Below, in pieces: positions 4,968-5,469 of a stretch of 5,469 nt of DNA. The DNA comes from an uncultured Chthoniobacterales bacterium (GTDB lineage: Bacteria > Verrucomicrobiota > Verrucomicrobiae > Chthoniobacterales > UBA10450). A program made the position numbers and the translations under genes. The stretch spans positions 1 to 5,469 of the forward strand of contig CATPCN010000174.1 of assembly GCA_955652855.1 (NCBI GenBank), in the 5' to 3' direction. Position 1 is the first letter of the stretch. Each line of letters starts with the position of its first letter. The notes beneath the pieces are model-generated. The model saw only the letters and a list, made by a program, of their open reading frames with translations. It did no database searches and had not been told where the DNA came from.

Positions 4968-5315
4968 CTATTTATGGTCTGGATGATCCGAGTGCGATGA
5001 AGAGTTGGCGCCCCACTTCACGCTAACTCCGACGAGTTTCTTCTCGGCATTCTCCTTGGCGTTGATCACAACGCGCTGACCTACCTTAAGATCCTTCAGG
5101 GAAGCTTGCGCATCGTTGTTGCTGAATGTGGTTGAGGCGTCAATCAGGACCGTAACCGGCGTGTGCTTGACGGTATCCACGGTAATCGATGTATCCGTCA
5201 CGGCTGTAACCGTGCCCATGACATGCTCGATGCCGTTGTGAGCGAATGCGATAGCCGACCCTAACATCAGGGCGAAAATCGCGATAACTGAGTGAATGCT
5301 TCTTTTGCCGTTCAT
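4968..5315 (-). CDS. Secreted DUF5666-like small beta protein with histidine-rich ends
   Basis: The 115-residue protein starts with a clear Sec signal peptide (basic MNGKR, hydrophobic SVIAIFALMLGSAIA), with predicted cleavage after AFA (25). The mature chain (90 residues) begins HNGIEH. It continues with a small OB-like beta domain of the DUF5666 type: GTVTAVTDTSITVDT (34-48), then VTVLIDASTTF (54-64), LKDLKVGQRVVINA (73-86) and KLVGVSVKWG (93-102). It ends in HSDHPDHK (108-115). Such domains occur in periplasmic or surface proteins of no settled function. The N-terminal histidine and the tail histidines H108, H111 and H114 suggest metal binding, perhaps copper given the neighbouring tyrosinase; this is inference. 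AAGGAG (5328-5323) lies seven bases before the ATG and fixes the start. The upstream gene ends 42 bases before it on the same strand, so the two probably share a transcript. Confidence 0.82.
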   Translation of the reverse strand: MNGKRSIHSVIAIFALMLGSAIAFAHNGIEHVMGTVTAVTDTSITVDTVKHTPVTVLIDASTTFSNNDAQASLKDLKVGQRVVINAKENAEKKLVGVSVKWGANSSSHSDHPDHK

Positions 5316-5357
5316 GAAAATTCTCCTTGGTGGGTATTCACTTGACTCAGGTAGCCC

Positions 5358-5469
5358 CTACAGGTTGTGGTTGGACTCCACGCCGGCAGCGGCGCACTTG
5401 ACCATGGATTTGTACGGGACGGGATCGATGGCGACCGCCTGCTGTACCAGCCGGTAGAAGAGCTTTCCT
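5358..5469 (-). CDS. C-terminal end of an unrecognised gene
   Basis: Reading the complement into the window gives 36 codons ending in TAG at 5360-5358. The peptide has a protein-like pattern: KLFYRLVQQAVAIDPVPYK, then a Cys-containing segment (MVKCAAAGVE), then SNHNL at the end. The helical RLVQQAVAID and the following basic and hydrophobic residues look like the tail of a soluble enzyme or binding protein. Nothing identifies the family. The 42-base gap to the DUF5666-like gene, which carries its own strong ribosome site, suggests they are co-transcribed. The other two frames have an early stop or less natural composition. Confidence 0.6.
   Translation of the reverse strand, partial: GKLFYRLVQQAVAIDPVPYKSMVKCAAAGVESNHNL

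Overview
The window reads as chromosomal DNA of a Gram-negative bacterium. It encodes a TonB-dependent outer-membrane receptor and several proteins with Sec-type signal peptides. The receptor's N-terminal carboxypeptidase-regulatory-like domain, the moderate GC content, a DUF5666-like secreted protein and a methyltransferase with a signal peptide together suggest an Acidobacteria-like soil organism (Solibacter/Bryobacter type). That placement is an inference. No rRNA, tRNA, CRISPR array, transposase or integrase was recognised.

Left part (1-3184), a metal-responsive divergon. On the minus strand a MerR-family regulator (2451-2044) is followed 40 bases later by a large TonB-dependent receptor (2003 to beyond base 1). 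The receptor was read codon by codon and is open throughout its 667 visible residues; only its C-terminus lies outside the window. Divergently, a signal-peptide-bearing class I SAM methyltransferase runs from 2534 to 3184. The 82-base gap between the two start codons holds a textbook MerR-type promoter: TTGACC, a 19-base spacer and TAGACT. A perfect 8-4-8 inverted repeat (2486-2505) lies largely inside that spacer. The regulator keeps the three cysteines used by MerR/ZntR/PbrR-type sensors, including the one associated with divalent metals. The simplest reading is a metal-sensing switch controlling an outer-membrane receptor and perhaps an exported methyltransferase.

Middle part (3185-4379). 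A 377-base spacer contains only small hairpins. After it comes an unrecognised, very basic, helical 141-residue protein on the minus strand (3987-3562). It has its own good sigma70-like promoter (TTGACA, 17 bases, AATACT, 4125-4097) and a leader of about 100 nt with two or three stem-loops. The remainder, up to 4379, holds no intact gene.

Right part (4380-5469), a possible copper-related set. A compact 169-residue tyrosinase-like type-3 copper protein (4380-4889, plus strand) converges on a small secreted DUF5666-like protein (5315-4968, minus strand), with a perfect 11-bp stem-loop between them. The small protein is predicted to start with histidine once its signal peptide is removed, and it ends in a histidine-rich tail. 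Upstream of it on the same strand is the last 36 codons of an unrecognised gene, probably in the same transcript.
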